This document shows, in pieces, positions 35,901 through 48,289 of a DNA stretch of 64,000 bases. The notes beneath the pieces are model-generated. The model saw only the letters and a program-made list of their open reading frames with translations, was not told the origin of the DNA and did no database searches. This stretch comes from Adiantum capillus-veneris (Eukaryota > Streptophyta > Polypodiopsida > Polypodiales > Pteridaceae). The stretch is from contig CM043958.1 of assembly GCA_014529385.2 (NCBI GenBank), positions 144,659,734 through 144,723,733 on the forward strand, read 5' to 3'. The translations under genes were made by a program, and so were the position numbers. The stretch's first letter is position 1; each line of letters opens with the position of its first letter.

Positions 35901-36922
35901 CAACATTACATATGGACGCTGAGGAATACGTTAAACGGTGTGATGACTGTCAACGGACCAAAGTACCACTTAAAAGAGATGATATGCTGCTTAGACCAAT
36001 GATGGGGGCAAGAGCTTTTGCAAAATGGGGGATTGATTATGTCGGACCCATTTCACCTCCTGCATATAAGACTCATGCACAATACATCGTTGTGGCTACA
36101 AACTATCTAACAAAGTGGGTTGAAGCAAAGGCAACTCAAAAACCAGATGCCAGGACCACGGAACAATTTCTATATGAATACGTCTTTGTACGATATGGAT
36201 TGCCAATAGAAATTGTGAGTGATCGAGGCACACATTTTATAAATGAAGTGATAGAGATCCTTCTAGATGAATTCATGGTAATCCATAGGAAATCAGCCCC
36301 GTATCATCCACAAGCAAACGGACAAGCTGAAGCAACAAACAAAACCATATGCACGGTCCTTACGAAGATTGTATCTGAGTCGAGAACTGACTGGGACCAG
36401 AAGTTGCATTCAACATTATGGGCATATAGGGTAGCATATAAAACATCAATAGGAACGACCCCATATAACATGGTTTTTGGGCTAAATGCTATCTTACCAA
36501 TAGAATTCTTGATTTCAACCTTAAGGGTGGCTAAGGATCTAGAGTTGGCAAGGCACGAGCTTTCTGATAGAATAGATGACCTGGAAAAGCTAGATGAGCT
36601 TCCCCTAAAAGCAGTAGCTTCTATCTACGTTAAAAAAAGGCGACAAAAGGAATTTTTTGATAAGCATGTGCGGACTAAAGAGTTTAAGGTTGGGGACTAT
36701 GTCCTAGTTTACACTCTGAAACAGCATGCTAAGAAGCTTAAAAAGCGAGGGATGGGACCTCTGGTGATTAAAAATCTATCACCAAGTGGAGCCGTCAAGC
36801 TTGCTACATTAGACGGAGAAGAAATGCCCAATTGGATTAGTGGATGCAGAGTGAAAAAGTATCTTTTGCCGCTAACCCAAGACATGCTTCTCAAAATACA
36901 TCAAGAAAAGCTGCGTGTCTAG
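32998..36922 (+). pseudogene. pol: RT, RNase H, duplicated HHCC zinc module, DDE integrase
   Basis: An acidic/basic linker (to about 33690) leads to the RT palm start (WVSPIVVVPKKNGKLRVCVN). A frameshift near 34180 moves to the frame opening at 34172, where residue numbers below begin. RT: FLDGFSGYNQ and YMDD (73-76). RNase H: Asp219, Glu262 region, TDHQ (Asp286). Zinc module 1: H426, H433, C464, C467. Zinc module 2: H552, H559, C590, C593. Both have spacing HX6HX30CX2C. Integrase: D622, D684, E720, so D(61)D(35)E. It ends in a Lys-rich stretch without a chromodomain. RT copies element RNA, and integrase inserts the DNA. Doubling of the zinc module is not usual for gypsy integrases. The stop at 36920 is TAG. 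Confidence 0.92.
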
Positions 36923-36937
36923 AAAAAGAAAAAGATT

Positions 36938-37747
36938 GTGGAGGAAGCGCAAGCCGAGGCGAAGGAAAGAGTGGAGAAAAGAAGACTACTACGTCAGAAA
37001 CAGCGCAATGAAGGAGCAATACGAATAAACGCAGTCAGTATAACAGAAATGGATAATGACGAAGAAGAACCCATCATTGAATGCAAAGTAGGAACCAACC
37101 AAATCAAAGCCAGAGCACTATTGGATTCAGGAGCTCAAACTAACCTACTTTCACTCAGTTTGTACAGACAATTGACAAATGACACTAAATTACAAACTGC
37201 CAAGCAAGAGTTAAAGAGTTACTCTGAGAATTCAATCAAAACTGTCAGATGCACAGTTTTACATATACAGATTAACCAGTATGTGTATCCTCATATGTTT
37301 TACGTGGTTGAAGACCAAGCTACACAACATCCATTATTGCTAGGACAACCATGGCAGAAGCAATACAATGCAATGATTAACTTGAGTTCTAAATCAGTCC
37401 TTATCAAATACGAAGGTGAAAGTCAATCACTTAAGTTCACCAAAGGATCAGAGACAACTCCAAAGGAAGAATCCAAGAACAAAGGTAAACAACAACTAGA
37501 GAAAAAGAAGAAGCAATGGCAACCAAAAGTTTCTATACAACTGGATTGCTCTTCGATGAGGAACTCTCAACATTGGATAAGGAAGACAAGCAATAATATA
37601 ACAGCTCAACCTTGGGAAAAAACGGAGTCAAAGTTGGTATGGAGACCAAAAAAGGTTGTGCCAGAGAACACAAAGGTGGAAAACGAAGTCTTCAATACCA
37701 GACAACAGAGTGATTCCAGACAATCAAGGACAGTGAAACAGATCTAG
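36938..37747 (+). pseudogene. retropepsin-like domain 2, downstream of integrase
   Basis: It is in the same frame as integrase, separated only by the TAG at 36920; the first Met-type start is weak (GTG/TTG), so readthrough or an undamaged longer frame is likelier than a separate start. IIECKVGTNQIKARALLDSG followed by AQTNLLS has DSGA (Asp63), and HPLLLGQPWQKQ matches the conserved LGxPW segment. This is the same fold signature as the upstream protease but the sequence is clearly different. A Lys/Gln-rich region follows. A second protease placed after integrase is not a known arrangement to me. It might be an acquired or duplicated binding domain rather than an active enzyme. Confidence 0.75.
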
Positions 37748-38152
37748 ATTCCAAAGAAGTTCATGACGACACAAAGCTATAGCAAGCAAATTTGGATCTC
37801 AAGGATTTGTAAACAGGAACTCCCTTCAGTACAATCCACGGAAACTCCTAGGTATTTCAAGGCGAGGAAATCAACACAAAGAACAAAGCAGGCTTGGGTC
37901 GCAAAGAGTTTGTGGCAAGCACAAGCGAAGCGGAAGCAGATTTGGATTGTGAAAAAGAAAAACAAGGTAAAGAAGAATCCATCTATTAATTCTACGACCG
38001 AAGTGCCAAAACCAACCCAAAACCCGACCACCAACCCTTCAATCAAACAAAGAGCAGCTTTATTGGAAAGACTGTTGTATCATCGCTCTACAATTGCATT
38101 GGGAACTTATGACCAAAACAACTACAATGCTTCGCCCACAGACACTTCATAG
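37748..38152 (+). pseudogene. basic tail frame after retropepsin 2
   Basis: The frame continues in phase after a second TAG (37745). It is Lys/Gln/Thr-rich with no known domain, and ends TGA/TAG before a purine tract AGGAGGGGGGGAGG (38176-38189). It is probably the C-terminus of the same polyprotein. The purine tract may be an internal second plus-strand primer. Confidence 0.5.
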
Positions 38153-39792
38153 TCATCCAGGAGGACTCAGACTAGGAGGGGGGGAGGTATACAGGTATAC
38201 AGGAGCTACAAAGCAGCTACAAGCGACAAAAACAAAGAAAAACAAAAATTATTACAAGGGCAGTGTCTTACATGATTTCGTAATTTTTATGTTTGATTGC
38301 GGATATTGATAATATTTATGCCCTTATATACCTTGTGTTGCAACAAGAAGAGATCAAATGATGAATTTGGGTCTCTAGATGTGTAAATATCACTAAATAA
38401 GAGTGTTTTTGGAGCTAAAAAGTGGAAAAAAGTGGTATTCCAAGTCCAGAAATCACAAATAAGTGTATATTCATATACACAGGGTTACTAGCTATTTACT
38501 GTGTATGTTTGGAATTTTTTGGCTTCAATTTGCTATTTTCCTTTATTTTTTATGATTTTCTTGATAAAAGTAAAAGAAAATAAAAAAGCAAGTGAAACGA
38601 GATCAGAAAAAAGAAAAGAATAGATGGTGATGATCCTAATGACAAGGGCAACCCATGGTAAAACTTGAGTACAATTCGGGAAAAGTTGCGGAAAGCCCGA
38701 AATGACAGAAGTTTGGCAAAGTGGACAGATTTCTCAGAAACAGGTCAAACGGAGTCCAAATTGAGAAATTTCAAATCCTAAAGTGCATTTCACGACGAGA
38801 TAGGAGCACATGTCAAATTTGGTAACAAGTGATCCGGGAAGTCCGAAGTTAAGTATTTTTCACATCACTTTCAAGCTCATTTCCACTATTACCTTCTTGG
38901 AGAGAGCAAAGAGCACACAGGAGCATCCAACCTTCTACAGCCTTCTACGACTGCTACGAGAGCTCAGAGGACACCAGACATGAGAGGTAGACTCGTTGCC
39001 ATAAGCTTTTGATGCTTATCATTAACTTTTGTCGCGAAAACTGACCAAAACCAAGAAACAAGAGCAGACGGGAATGCGGTAGAATGCTAGGTAGTGGCAC
39101 AACCGCCTAACCAAACCTTGCAAGAACTTATAGGTGGGTTACCCTAGTATAGAAGATGGGTTTCTAACATTCAAAGCTCGAGAAAGAACGACTGGAAAAA
39201 CCCTAGGTCAACAGAGCCTGCAAGAGGCAAACAGGAAAAAGTTGTCGAAATGACACAAAACTTCTCAGGAAGCTTAACAACATCGAGGGCAATGCAACCA
39301 TGGAGTATCTCCAGGTTTGGACCACCAAAAGTAGGTTGGAACAACCGATTCGGTTGCGGACACACAAAGCGTCATTTTGGCATAACGGCTGAAATTGACG
39401 ACCGAATGAAATGAAACTTCACAAGCAGCTTCAAATATACATGGATGACTTATGTTTGCAAGCAAAACCCAAAAGAAAGCTGATTCACTTACCGATGGTG
39501 AAAAAGACGCTTTCGGGCAACCAAAAGGAGAAAGATGGAGAACGGGGAGCCAAAGTCAAGTTCAACCAAATAGATGGCTTCACAACATATCCAATGAGCT
39601 GGAAATGCAACTCTCGAGAAGAAAAGTTGAAGAAATTCAACTCCAAGGCAAAAAGACGACTTCGGAGACTGAAATGCCTATAAGGGGGCTTTTTAGCTAA
39701 ACTGATGACTTTTTAAGTTGAAAACTAGTTAGCAGGGCTTAGGGCACTAGCACAAAGCATTCTTTGCACAAAAAGACCAACATTTCAAGAAA
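38153..39792 (+). other. non-coding spacer of the gypsy element
   Basis: AT-rich and without sustained frames. A 23-base string at 39433-39455 is identical to the RT segment coding for IYMDDLC (34383-34405), with unrelated flanks. The spacer lies where Athila-type elements also have one, between pol and the extra frame. Confidence 0.6.
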
Positions 39793-40803
39793 AGACATCA
39801 CACGCGTATGATGTCTCACAGCATGAATTTCACATCCATTTCAACATTTGAGTGCATAGCCTCATTCCACATGTTAATCACATCCTATGAACCAAGTATC
39901 ATGAGAATTGGAGTTAGAAAACCCAAGGAAAACCAAAAAGACGCAAAGTAGGCCATAAAATTGATTTTTGGTCCTAATTTTGTCAAAATAACTCCAAACT
40001 CATTGAAACTTTGTAGGATTGTTGATTAACACATCTACAAGCTATCTGGAACCAAAAAACACCATTTTGACACAAAAGACATCATACGTGTATGATGTCT
40101 ATTTGCACTTACAGAGCCAAAACTGCTCATTTGTCATCATACATCCATTATATATATCTAATACATGCTACATATGAAATTTGGAACCATTTGGTAAAGA
40201 GGATCACCCCATTAGCCCAATTGAGGGAAAATCCTTCAACTAAAGCCTATTTTTGGCCCAAATCCAACATACTCAAGTCCAAACCAAGATTTGAGTAGAA
40301 ACAGTCCTTCACTAGTACATGGGGAGTCCACAGAACCAATCCCATGCAAAATTGGCGAAAAAGACATCATACTCGTATGATGTCTCCAGAGCCATTTTTA
40401 GCCCAAAATCTATCCAAACTTCATAAATCCACTGAATAAGCCTATCTAAAGCCAAATCCAAGCTTATAGAGAAATTTGATCCAAAAATACACTAAAAGAC
40501 ATCATACGCGTATGATGTCTCACTATGTGATTTTGGCACCTCAGGGCTTCAACCACCAAACAGAGGTGATCTACATGCCATTTGAAAGTGAACCATCAAG
40601 TTTTATCCAATTTGGATCATAAAATCCAAATCCCTTTCAAAATTTTGCCAAGAGCCGGAACTGGACTAAACTGACCAAAACTTGACCAAATGGGATCCAA
40701 ACTCAAATCCAAGCATATGATACTCATGTATACACTATCAGCTACAAGCACAACCAATATGAAGCCATTTTGACACAAAAGACATCATACGCGTATGATG
40801 TCT
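39793..40803 (+). repeat. array of five 24-bp palindromes
   Basis: Copies at 39793-39816, 40077-40100, 40362-40385, 40497-40520 and 40780-40803. Each has the left arm AGACATCATAC, a 2-base centre (GC, GT, TC, GC, GC) and the right arm GTATGATGTCT, the exact reverse complement; only copy 1 has one mismatch (CACAC). Spacings are 284, 285, 135 and 283. Flanks are diverged but related: CCATTTTGACACAAA before and CCAGCATGATTTTGAGCCC after. Conservation of arms inside decayed flanks points to function or to repeated correction. Confidence 0.95.
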
Positions 40804-40936
40804 CCAGCATGATTTTGAGCCCATTTTGCATATTTTTTCACCTACCTTGCATCCTTAGGCCTTGAATAGCTCATGTTTCAATTTTCAAGTCATTTGAATA
40901 GTCAAAAGCTTCATTTCGGCTTTCAGTACTAAAAAG

Positions 40937-43900
40937 ATGCTAACTTCTGAAATTGGAGTTATAGGATCCATGGATTCCGCCAAGTCATCGGCAACGAAGA
41001 GAAAAAGACCGAAAATCAAAGATGCTCTTGCAGAAGCGGAACCCTTTGACATTCCAGCAGAAACCCTCAAGCCAACCAAAACTTGGGTGGAGGAAGCAGT
41101 ATTGGAGAAAGAGGGAATAAAGATCTACCAGGGGACTTTCAGAGATCCTCAAGGGCAAGCGGTGGATGTACCGATGATCCCACAGGAATTGGTAGATTAT
41201 AGCAGGCCAGAAGACATCAACAGGTACCTGGAAAGGGCAGACTTGCACAATTTCTTCACCTCGAGACCATCAGGTGTGGATACAAGAAGAGTGTACGAGT
41301 TGGCAACATCCACTCAGAAGGATGGAAAAGCCACATTGACAGCCATGAATGGAGAGAAAGTAGAAGTACAGATCACTCCACAGCTCATTGCAGACGCATT
41401 GAAGCTGCACAACAAAGGGAGCTCGGTCAGGGAAAGAAGGGAGGCCATAGAGGTCTATGGGCCCAAGAAGCAGAATGCAACCTATGGAGATATGGCAGAC
41501 CCAAGAGCGGCAACCCTTTGCTGACTGTACAACCAATTTCTTCATGTTTGCAGTAAAAGACCACAAAAGTATACGACACCACCCCATGCCATTGCGACCA
41601 CCATCACATGGGCATTAAAGAGCAATATGCCAAAAGAGGTGAATTACGCTCAACACATCCACGAGCAAGTAATTGCCATGCACAACGAGAAGCCAAAGTA
41701 CATAGGAGGAGCGGAAATTCTGACAAGAATAGCTTATGAAGCTATTAGAGCTAGAGATCAGTGGCCAAAGGTTCCCTCCCAGAATGAGTGGCTTAGAGAA
41801 GCCGAAGAGGAGGAAGAACAGCCCAAAGTATCCAAGAGGGCATCCACAAGAGCACGCCGGAAACTAGAAGTAGTTTCAGAACCTGCAGAGGATGTGGACG
41901 AGCCGCTTAAGAAGAAAGTAAAGAAGAAGGTTGCTCCCAAGCAAACCAAAAGTCAGAAAGCGGCAAGAATGGAAAGACTAGTGGAGCAATTTAGAGCGGA
42001 AAGAGCTCTAAAGGGTGACTTTGAAGAAAAGTGGGTGCCAGACCCCACTAAAGTCGGAACTAGCTCATCCAGGCCACATATTGATCAATACGATCAATAT
42101 ATTAAAGCTTATGAGGAGTCAGAGGCTATTCTGGAGCAGCAACCTGTCGAGCCATACACTGAAGAGGAGGTACAACAATTAAAAGCTGAGCTGAAAAAAG
42201 ACGACAAGGGGAAAAGGAAAGTAAATGAGTCTACTAAGCCTCAAGAGAAAGATGGGCAAGCCGACAAAGGGAAAGCCAAGGAAGCTGAGGACAGATATCC
42301 CTCTATGACTGATGTACCAAGCCCTAAGAAGACGGAAAAAATTGTGGAGGAGACCACAGTAGAGGTGGACACAGATGATTTGGAAAAGCCAGAGGCCGAG
42401 ACCAAAGAAAAGAAGATAGATCCAGTTCAGCAAAAGAGAAATGATTATGAGGATCTGGTAGAGATAGGATACACCGAAGAAGAGGCCCTTGAGGCAGTTT
42501 ATGGGATCACCCTACAAAAACAAGATGAACGGAGGAAAAAACAAAGAGTAAAAAAGAAAGTGAAGAGAAACTGGACGAACCGAAAGTACTAGAAGAGCCA
42601 AAGCCAGTGGAGGTGGTGGCGGAAAGAGCTTTAGAGTTGACAGATGATGATGAAAAAGACATGCACATGGTGCATGAACTGCTCAACAAGATAAAAGAAA
42701 GGTCCAAGGCAAAGGAAGTAGAGATTGAGACATCCAAACAAAGGGAAGCAGAGTTGCAGAGAAAATTAGAGAATGCTATGACTGAATCTGAAGGTCATAA
42801 AGCATCACTCTATGACGCGGAAAACGAGAGAGACGGCTTGATACTCCAGCTAGCCGAGGCTTCAAGAGAAGTAACAAGTGCACAGGAAGCAAGGGAGTAG
42901 ATAGAGGATGAGTTGGAGGTGGCCAAGGATGAGCTCATTGAGCTAAGGGAGAGAGTCGAGCTCCAAGAAAGAACAATCACTAGACTCAGGACTACCCCTA
43001 GAGCTAGCAGAGCAGGAACCGAACAAGAGGGAGCTATCATACCAGCTGTGGAATACCAGGTCCGAAGCTTACAAAGAGAGCTTAGATTAGAGCAAGTGCA
43101 AAGGTTGCACATTGCGGAGGGATCATTGGCCGCAGAGGAAAGGCTCACATTAGAAAATCAAACACTACGGACAGAGAATGAGGCCCTCCGCAAACAGCTC
43201 CAAGATCTACAAGAGCAACAAAGAAGAGAGACAGAGACACCACAAGAAGAATCAAGTGGAGCAGCCATAGAGCTACCAGAAACTGGAGAGGCAACCACAA
43301 TTGAAGATCCAGCCCCAGCTCAAGAGGTGGCCTCGACTTCAAGAATCTCTGAAGAAGAAGAACAAAGGCTCCATGACCAAATAGAAAAGTCAGCAGAGGA
43401 GAGTGCCAAAGCGGAAATGGAATGGGAGAGGAGACTCCTAATCTCAATTAGACTTCAGGGACTAGACACAAAAGTGCTCCATGAACAGTGGATGCAACCC
43501 AGCCTGCCTTTCCCTTTGATGAAATTTGAAGTGCTAAAGACGAAAAAGAGAATAGAGGAGGAGCAGTATGTCGCTCTTTATGAAGGCGACATCACAAAGG
43601 AGGAACAATCAAAGAAGATAGTAGATTCACAACCTAGATGGAGGAAAGGTTGGCTGAATAAATACCCAGCCTACCTCATCTACTTGGTGGAGGCACCAAA
43701 AGAGATTCGGGAGGATGCAACCTTCTGCCCAGTGCCAAGAGTCAGAAACTGGAAAGAGCATGGCAGGATTGCAGAAAAGAAGCCAAATTGGCTTAATTTT
43801 CCCAGGATGCCAGGACCAAAGGCAGGAGAGAGAATAGGTAAAGCCTACATGGTGAAAACCCTAACGGGCACCATTAAGCTCTTTACTGGCTCTCCTGACC

Positions 43901-44172
43901 TTTCATGTCAGATGCTCAAGAAAATCTGCAGGACTCTCTTAGCTTGCATTGAAGTGTTCGCGCAAGATAAAGCCACGACCTCGAGTCTACTATCGACGGC
44001 CGACACAGTGACTGATATGATGTACGATCTTTCATTGCAGCCTTCTCCAAAAGTGTTACACCTCCTATACCGAAGGATTATGTTTTTGTCTAGCTTCCAC
44101 ATGCAAACATTCGAAGAAGCTTTCTTACAGGCTTTTTCACCCACGAAAGCAAAATATTCGGCCCAACCTTGA
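40937..44172 (+). pseudogene. accessory frame of the gypsy element (coiled coil)
   Basis: Pieces 40937-41524, 41627-42592, 42607-42900 and 42913-44172 form one coding stretch of about 1,075 codons, broken by an in-frame TGA (41522), a frameshift in an A-rich stretch near 42535 and an in-frame TAG (42898). The N-terminal part has a KRKRPK basic motif and a segment VEVQITPQLIADALKLHNKG resembling extra proteins of Athila-type elements. A Lys/Glu-rich middle with KKKVKKKVAPK follows, then a long coiled coil (about 42600-43250, including LTLENQTLRTENEALRKQL), then a globular C-terminal domain rich in Trp and Pro with no match I know. No signal peptide or membrane segment is seen, so it is not an obvious envelope protein. 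Confidence 0.75.
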
Positions 44173-44269
44173 CCATCGGCAACCTACGATACGAATCACA
44201 TTTGCAGATGCTCAAGACGACAGGACTTTATTGACCAAGCATAAAAGTCATGTCAGGGACGACATGAAC

Positions 44270-44283
44270 GCGGAGGGGGGGAG
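44270..44283 (+). other. polypurine tract of the gypsy element
   Basis: CGGAGGGGGGGAG lies directly before the LTR start TGTTGAG and is the plus-strand primer. Confidence 0.85.
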
Positions 44284-44571
44284 TGTTGAGCCAGCAGAGG
44301 ATTACACCCACATTTTTGCTCACACTCATCATTTTGTAACCATTGATTGTAATAAATGTATTTTCGACATTAATTTTGATTTGAGCCATTCATTAAGTAA
44401 CAGGACTCAATTGAGTTTCCAGCTTGTAATCCCGAAGTAATTTCACTTGCTGATGTAATTAGTTAGAGATGTTCTCACCTCCAAGGCTGAGGTATATAAG
44501 CCAAAGTTTTTGTAACCTAAAGGAGGCAGATTATTAATCAAAGTGAGTTTTTTGGAGCACCATGACTGTGT

Positions 44572-44650
<79 letters not shown>

Positions 44651-45212
44651 TTATCTACTTGCTACGCGAGCTACGGAGCCGCCATTGGAGAAGCGACACC
44701 GCCATTGTGTTAGCAACGGCGAGAGCTACGCACAGATACCAAGAGTGCGCGCTATCGGCTTCTATGTGTGGTAAGTTCCTACGAGCTTCGGTGTGAGTTT
44801 TCTTCCAACTTGTGTGTCGGAATGGAGCGTGCAACATATCTATAGAACCACAACGAGTAGAGCTACACATTAGTACCATCGGGGTCAAGTTTCGATCACC
44901 TGTATTTTTCGGCCTGTCTTCATACGCGTTTACCGCACGGAGTGGTTATAGGTTGATTTTGCAGTTCAAGTCTTTAGGGTGTTGTTCTTACCTAGTGTAT
45001 AGACTTCCCCTTGAGTTTGAGATTGATTCAATAATTCTAGATCCTGTTTCGTATAGCATTCGTTTGTAGTACGGATTTCAGTCACTTGCGTATTTTAGAA
45101 CATAGATTTGATTTCCTTAGTAGTGATTGTCATTAGAAGGTCGAGTAGGTGATTTGACACCCACCTAGTTGTTTCCATGCACCTGCGGGTCAAGCTCCGT
45201 CCTCGTCTGACA
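44284..45212 (+). repeat. 3' LTR of the gypsy element
   Basis: It starts TGTTGAGCCAGCAGAGG. TATATAA at 44493-44499 is a good TATA box, and a (GA)n run lies at 44572-44648, just after the expected transcript start. The end is set at GTCTGACA (45212) from the CA rule only, because no partner LTR is in the window. Confidence 0.7.
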
Positions 45213-47617
<2,405 letters not shown>

Positions 47618-47762
47618 AACGCAGATGTCTTCCAATAATTCATTGTCTCTCTCTCTCTCTCATAACAACTCTTGAGTTCAACTCTCCTCATCGGCTAGAT
47701 CTTTAAGGTCTCTTGCATAGTTTCCTACGACGTTAAAACTCTCTTCTTCTCCTTCTTCCACC
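47618..47762 (+). repeat. SINE-like repeat, copy 2
   Basis: AGATGTCT, CTTGAGTTCAACTCTC, GATCTTTAAGGTCTC, TTTCCTACGACGTTAAA and CTTCTTCTCC follow in the same order as at 17750-17901. The B-box-like GAGTTCAACTC is kept. Confidence 0.45.
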
Positions 47763-47831
47763 TGGCAGGTGCCCTTTTTTTCGCTCACAGCCACAAAGAG
47801 CTACCTGTGCGACTTTGTTGGATCGTTACAA

Positions 47832-48005
47832 CCAGTGTTCGGGAAAATTGTGTCTCAGCTTAATATCGTGCCATTTTGAATTTAGAAAATGGCGGTTGAG
47901 GGCGAGGGGAAAAGGGAAAATTCCGCTTTAAAATAGAAAAAATAGTATAAAAACCTAAACAATAGACCTAATTTTCTACAATTTCCTCTTGGCAAATTTA
48001 AGAAA
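47832..48005 (+). repeat. dispersed repeat D, copy 4
   Basis: CAGTGTTCGGGAAAATTGTG to TTTCCTCTTGGCAAATTTAAG matches 30331-30498 over its length. Confidence 0.75.
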
Positions 48006-48016
48006 CAGAATTTTGT

Positions 48017-48289
48017 ATGTTTTTGCGTACGAGTAGTCGCTCCAAGTGCTCCAAGTGTCAAGCGAGACCTCGACTTGTCAATTTTACAACACTTCGAGCT
48101 CCTCTAGTCACTTGGTGGGACGAGCCTCTAAAACACTTAGCTTTTACTTTAGTCCTTGAAACAAAGGTATCTCCTTGGATTCGCTCAAAATTAATGAATC
48201 CAAAAATGGGAGGACGTGCTTGGTATATGGGTTTAGCTCAAGAAAAACCAATGGATTCTCAATTGTTTTATCAATCCCCAATATCCTAG
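48017..48289 (+). other. unrecognised 90-codon open frame
   Basis: The frame includes CSKCQARPRLVNFTTLRAPL then WWDEPLKHLAF and ends GGRAWYMGLAQEKPMDSQLF with a short tail. The balanced composition looks like real coding sequence, perhaps an exon or gene fragment carried by a transposon. I do not recognise the family, and no splice sites are convincing. Confidence 0.3.

Larger units (their letters stand above)
31771..45212 (+). mobile_element. large 5'-truncated Ty3/gypsy element with extra domains
   Basis: In order: protease (32101-32742), pol (32998-36922), second protease-like frame (36938-37747) and tail (to 38152), non-coding spacer with palindromes (38153-40936), accessory frame (40937-44172), polypurine tract (about 44270-44283), LTR (44284 to about 45212). 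Only the 3' LTR is present, and gag and the 5' LTR are missing on the left. Breaks are few: stops at 32740, about 32863, 36920, 37745, 41522 and 42898, and frameshifts near 34180 and 42535. A position for an extra frame after integrase recalls Athila-like elements, but the domain set differs. Confidence 0.85.

Noticed and set aside
38176-38189. Purine tract as the end of a separate element with its own LTR
   Set aside because: No TG...CA LTR could be matched after it, and the accessory frame and real tract at 44270 fit one element. It is kept only as a possible internal primer.
39793-40803. CRISPR-like array from regular palindromes
   Set aside because: The spacers are long and related to each other, there are no cas genes, and it lies inside a plant retroelement.
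40937-44172. Envelope gene
   Set aside because: No signal peptide, membrane segment or cysteine pattern; mostly coiled coil.
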